A stretch of 7,967 nucleotides of DNA from Acidobacteriota bacterium (GTDB lineage: Bacteria; Acidobacteriota; Terriglobia; Terriglobales; Acidobacteriaceae). The DNA is taken from positions 1 through 7,967 of the forward strand of contig JAJZFE010000173.1 in the NCBI GenBank assembly GCA_021798655.1. Reading direction: 5' to 3'. The notes beneath the pieces were generated by a model. The model did not search any database. It was not told the DNA's origin and was given only the letters and a program-made list of their open reading frames with translations. A program made the translations under genes and the position numbers. Shown in pieces: positions 5,299-7,967 of this stretch; positions within the stretch are counted from its first letter, which is position 1, and each line of letters opens with the position of its first letter.

Positions 5299-7713
5299 AT
5301 GCGAATTTCGACGATGGCGGGCAGGCGAGGCTTTGGAGTGCTGGGTGCGGTGCTGGTGCTGGGTTGCGCTGCGGCTGCGACGGGGCAGGAGACGAAACTG
5401 GTGCTGCATCGCGAGGGCCGGACGATTGTGCTGGAGCCGTATGCGCCGAACGTGCTGCGGGTGACGCTGAGCCGGGATGAGGCGATGGCCGAGGCTGGGC
5501 CGGGCTATGGCGTGGTGGGCAAGCCTGCGATGCAGGGCTGGACGACGGTGAAGCAAGCGGACGGCGGCGAGGAGTTTCGGTCGGGCAGGCTGGTGGTGCA
5601 TGTGGTGGCGGCGGACGTTGCGGCGTCGGAGCTGCCGCGTACGATGCCGCTCGATGCGTTGAACCAGAGCCTGCGCGACCACTACTTTGGCAAGCCGGGC
5701 CGGCCGGCCGGCGACGATGCGCTGACGATTACGACGACCGGCGGAAAGCAGTTGCTGACGATGCGGAACTGGTCGATGCGGGCCAACGCGGCAACCGAGG
5801 CAGTCAAAGACGCGGGATCGCGCGTGACGGCGACGTTCGATGCGCCGGCGGGGGAGCACTACTACGGGCTGGGGCAGCAGCAGAAGGGCTTCCTGGACCT
5901 GCGCGACCACCGGATCGACTGCTGGCACGACTATGGAGCGATTGGCGGGGAGGATGTGTGTGTGCCGTTCATGGTGTCGAGCGGCGGGTACGGGCTGGTG
6001 TGGGACAACCCCTCGAAGACGACTATCGACCTGGGCTTCAACGGACGGAATGTGTGGTCGTCGGAGATTGGAGACCGGGTTTCGTTCTTTGTGATTGCGG
6101 GGGAGACGACGGACGAGATCTATGAAGGGTATCGGCTGCTGACGGGCGTGACGCACCTGCTGCCGAAGGCGACCTATGGGTACATCCAGAGCAAGGCGAT
6201 CTATCCGACGCAGGAGCAGCTGCTGGCGGTGGCGAAGGGATATCGTGAGCGGCAGCTACCGCTGGATGTGCTGGTGGTGGACTTTCTGAACATGACGCGG
6301 CAGGGCGAGATGGACCTTGACCCGGCGCGGTGGCCGGACCCTGCGGCGATGAACGACCAGCTCCATGCGATGGGCGTGCGGACGATGCTGAGCGTGTGGC
6401 CGCACTACGCGGAGGGCACGCAGTTTTAGGGCTTGCTGCGGGCGAAGGGATGGCTGATCCACGATGCGGCGGGTGTGCCGGATGGAGGCGGGTTCAAGAG
6501 CGTGATTGGGCCCAACATCGACACGACGAACCCGGAGGCGGCGCGGTGGTTCTGGGAGCAGGTGCGCGACCGGTACATCAAGCCGGACCACTTCGACTAT
6601 GTGTGGCTGGATGAGACGGAGCCGGACATCGACCCGGCGAAGGACGAGTACTGGATCGGGTCGGGGGCGCGGTACTACAACGCGTATCCGCTGTTTCATA
6701 CAGCGTCGGTGTATGAGGGCTTTCGGCGAGACTTTGGCGATAGCCGGCGGGTGATGATCCTGGCGCGGGCGGCGTACCTGGGCGCGCAGCGGAATGGGAC
6801 GGTGATGTGGTCGAGCGACGTGATGGCGACGTGGGACTCGCTGCAGCGGTCGGTGCCGGCGGGGTTGAACGCGACGGCGACGGGGATTCCGTACTGGGAC
6901 ACCGATATCGCCGGGTTCTTTTCGCCGGCGACGGATGCGAGCTACAGGCCGGAGCACAAGCCGCTGATCGATGCCGGTGATGCGAAGGCGATGGTGGGAG
7001 ACTACGTGGATTATCCGGAGCTGTTTGTGCGGTGGTTCGAGTGGGGCGCGTTCCAGCCGGTGATGCGCGCGCACGGCGAACGCGAGCACAACGAGGTGTG
7101 GGCGTATGGCAAGGAGGCTGAGCCGATTCTGGCGAAGTATCTGCGGCTGCGCTATGCGCTGATGCCGTACACGTACTCGCTGGGTTATCGGAGCTATCAG
7201 ACAGGAGCGCCGTTCATGCGGGCGCTGTTCATGGACTTTCCGGGCGATCCGAAGGTGGCAGATCTGCGCGATGAGTATATGTTCGGGCCGGCGTTCCTGG
7301 TGGCTCCTGTGACGGAGCAGGGTGCGACGGAGCGGACGGTGTATCTGCCGGCGGGTTGCGACTGGTACAACTACTGGACGAACGAGCGGCTGAAGGGCGG
7401 GCAGACGGTGAGGGTGCAGGCACCGATCGATACACTGCCGCTGTTTGTGCGTGCGGGGTCGATTGTGCCGATGGGTTCGGCGGTGAGCAGCACGGCCGAG
7501 CCGCAGAAGATTGAAGCGGTGCGGGTGTATCCGGGCGCCGATGCGAGCTTTACGCTGTTCTCGGACGATGGGACGACGTATGGGTATGAGCAGGGCGGCG
7601 GCGCGATCACGACGCTGCACTGGGACGATGCCGCGCACAAGCTGACGCACGTGGGTGCGGCGGCGTGGAGCGGCGCAGATGCTGCGGTGGTGAAGGTGGT
7701 GGCGCGGCGCTAG
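5299..7713 (+). pseudogene. GH31 alpha-glycosidase (alpha-xylosidase/alpha-glucosidase type), interrupted by in-frame TAG
   Basis: Read through the TAG this is an 804-codon exported GH31 enzyme, which would release alpha-linked xylose or glucose. The N-terminus has a signal sequence (Arg9/Arg10, core 11-22; VLGC at 20-23 could be a lipobox). A mutarotase-like beta-sandwich spans about 30-290 (EHYYGLGQQQ). The barrel begins near YGYIQSKAIYPTQEQLL. TAG is codon 377, after SVWPHYAEGTQF, and homology resumes at once in the same frame with LLRAKGWLIHDAAGVPD. Beyond it lie the nucleophile Asp438 in VWLDETEPD, the acid/base Asp507 in MWSSD, the sugar-binding PYWDTDIAGF, and C-terminal beta domains (LPLFVRAGSIVPMG). 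The 376-residue front fragment therefore lacks both catalytic residues. The rear fragment (6430-7713) has only a TTG at 6433 and no signal peptide. ATG 5299 has AAAGG 3 bases upstream; ATG 5314 is an alternative. Causes could be decay, a base-call error or amber readthrough. Confidence 0.85.
6427..6429 (+). other. In-frame amber (TAG) codon within GH31
   Basis: The codon order CAG-TTT-TAG-GGC-TTG-CTG keeps the same frame on both sides, so this is a substitution-type change and not an indel. From memory of GH31 relatives (…GTQFY-D-LL…), Tyr is the likely original residue, one base away from TAG. Confidence 0.85.
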
Positions 7714-7967
7714 GCTTCGGTGGAGTTGGCGGGTGCGGCGGCCTCTTCGAACTCGGCTTTTTTGAAGGCGTGGGGGGCGGTGGGGGCTGCGCCTTTGGCG
7801 GCGATGTCTTCGCCGGCGGAGGCCATGGTCTTGCCGCCGAGAGCGCCGGTGACGGCGGAGTCCATCATGATCTCGGCGAAGCGGCGGGTGGCCTTGTCGA
7901 GCTGGTCGATGCCTTTGCGGATGACCTTGTAGTCGCCGCCTTTGAGGGCGTTCTGCAGCTCCAGCTC
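7710..7967 (-). CDS. hscA: C-terminal end of Hsp70-family chaperone, HscA-like (partial)
   Basis: The last 85 codons on the minus strand run off the window edge; I translated them by hand. They begin ELELQNALKGGDYKVIRKGI and end ...KKAEFEEAAAPANSTEA, then TAG. The helical-lid phrase IDQLDKATRRFAEIMMDSAV, followed by TGALGGKTM, resembles the HscA C-terminus (…LDKATQDFAxxRMNxxIxxAL.G…) more than DnaK, although AEFEE near the end recalls the DnaK tail. HscA is the specialised Hsp70 that helps move clusters from IscU. The ISC-type ferredoxin gene on the same strand supports HscA over DnaK. The stop (7710-7712) overlaps the GH31 stop (7711-7713) through a shared CTAG. The ATPase and substrate-binding domains lie outside the window. 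Confidence 0.72.
   Translation of the reverse strand, partial: ELELQNALKGGDYKVIRKGIDQLDKATRRFAEIMMDSAVTGALGGKTMASAGEDIAAKGAAPTAPHAFKKAEFEEAAAPANSTEA

Noticed and set aside
4951..6156. 401-codon minus-strand open frame spanning fdx and the GH31 front half
   Set aside because: It runs out of frame across fdx and opposite GH31, and its composition is Arg/His/Pro-rich shadow sequence.
6427..6429. Programmed recoding of the TAG (pyrrolysine or a known readthrough context)
   Set aside because: Nothing in the window (pyl genes, stem-loop, CAR-YYA context) supports it, and selenocysteine uses TGA. I kept the amber codon as unexplained and did not claim recoding.
6256..7650. 464-codon minus-strand open frame opposite GH31, crossing the TAG position
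   Set aside because: It is antisense shadow of a clear GH31 catalytic domain, with no recognisable motif. It does not explain the amber codon.
7720..7932. 70-codon plus-strand open frame at the right edge
   Set aside because: It is the antisense shadow of the Hsp70/HscA-like C-terminus, which has recognisable family sequence.

Overview
This is a GC-rich window with a strong preference for codons ending in G or C (GCG, CTG, GTG, ACG). Secreted plant-polysaccharide hydrolases sit beside an ECF sigma factor, a zinc-finger/HEAT membrane protein and ISC iron-sulfur genes. Together these suggest a soil bacterium of the Acidobacteria (Acidobacteriaceae type, such as Terriglobus, Granulicella or Edaphobacter). 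This assignment is inferred from gene style and remembered family resemblance, not from a database search.

Layout. Positions 31-1728 (+) encode a secreted GH39-type beta-xylosidase-like enzyme. Positions 1834-2613 (+) encode an ECF sigma-70 factor, with a perfect 16-bp palindrome just upstream of its chosen start. After a gap containing a heptanucleotide tandem repeat, 2770-3735 (+) encodes a putative membrane anti-sigma factor: an N-terminal zinc-binding domain, one membrane segment, and outer HEAT repeats. Positions 3755-4636 (+) encode an exported protein with two PDZ domains and no protease domain. These three genes read as one regulatory module, probably linking an envelope or extracytoplasmic signal to transcription.

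A short convergent gap with a second heptad-periodic tract separates the PDZ gene from 4757-5185 (-), an ISC/adrenodoxin-type [2Fe-2S] ferredoxin. At the right edge, 7710-7967 (-) is the C-terminal end of an Hsp70 chaperone that looks like HscA. hscA and fdx are normally adjacent in isc operons. Here a large oppositely oriented GH31 glycosidase gene (5299-7713, +) lies between them, preceded by a LacI-type operator-like palindrome.

The GH31 gene has an in-frame TAG at 6427-6429, early in the catalytic barrel and before both catalytic aspartates. As read, it is a pseudogene, a sequencing error or a readthrough case. If intact, GH39 and GH31 would be compatible with attack on xylose-containing polymers (xylan or xyloglucan).

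No tRNA, rRNA, CRISPR array, insertion sequence or phage gene was seen. All gaps between genes are under about 160 bases and are described in the entries.
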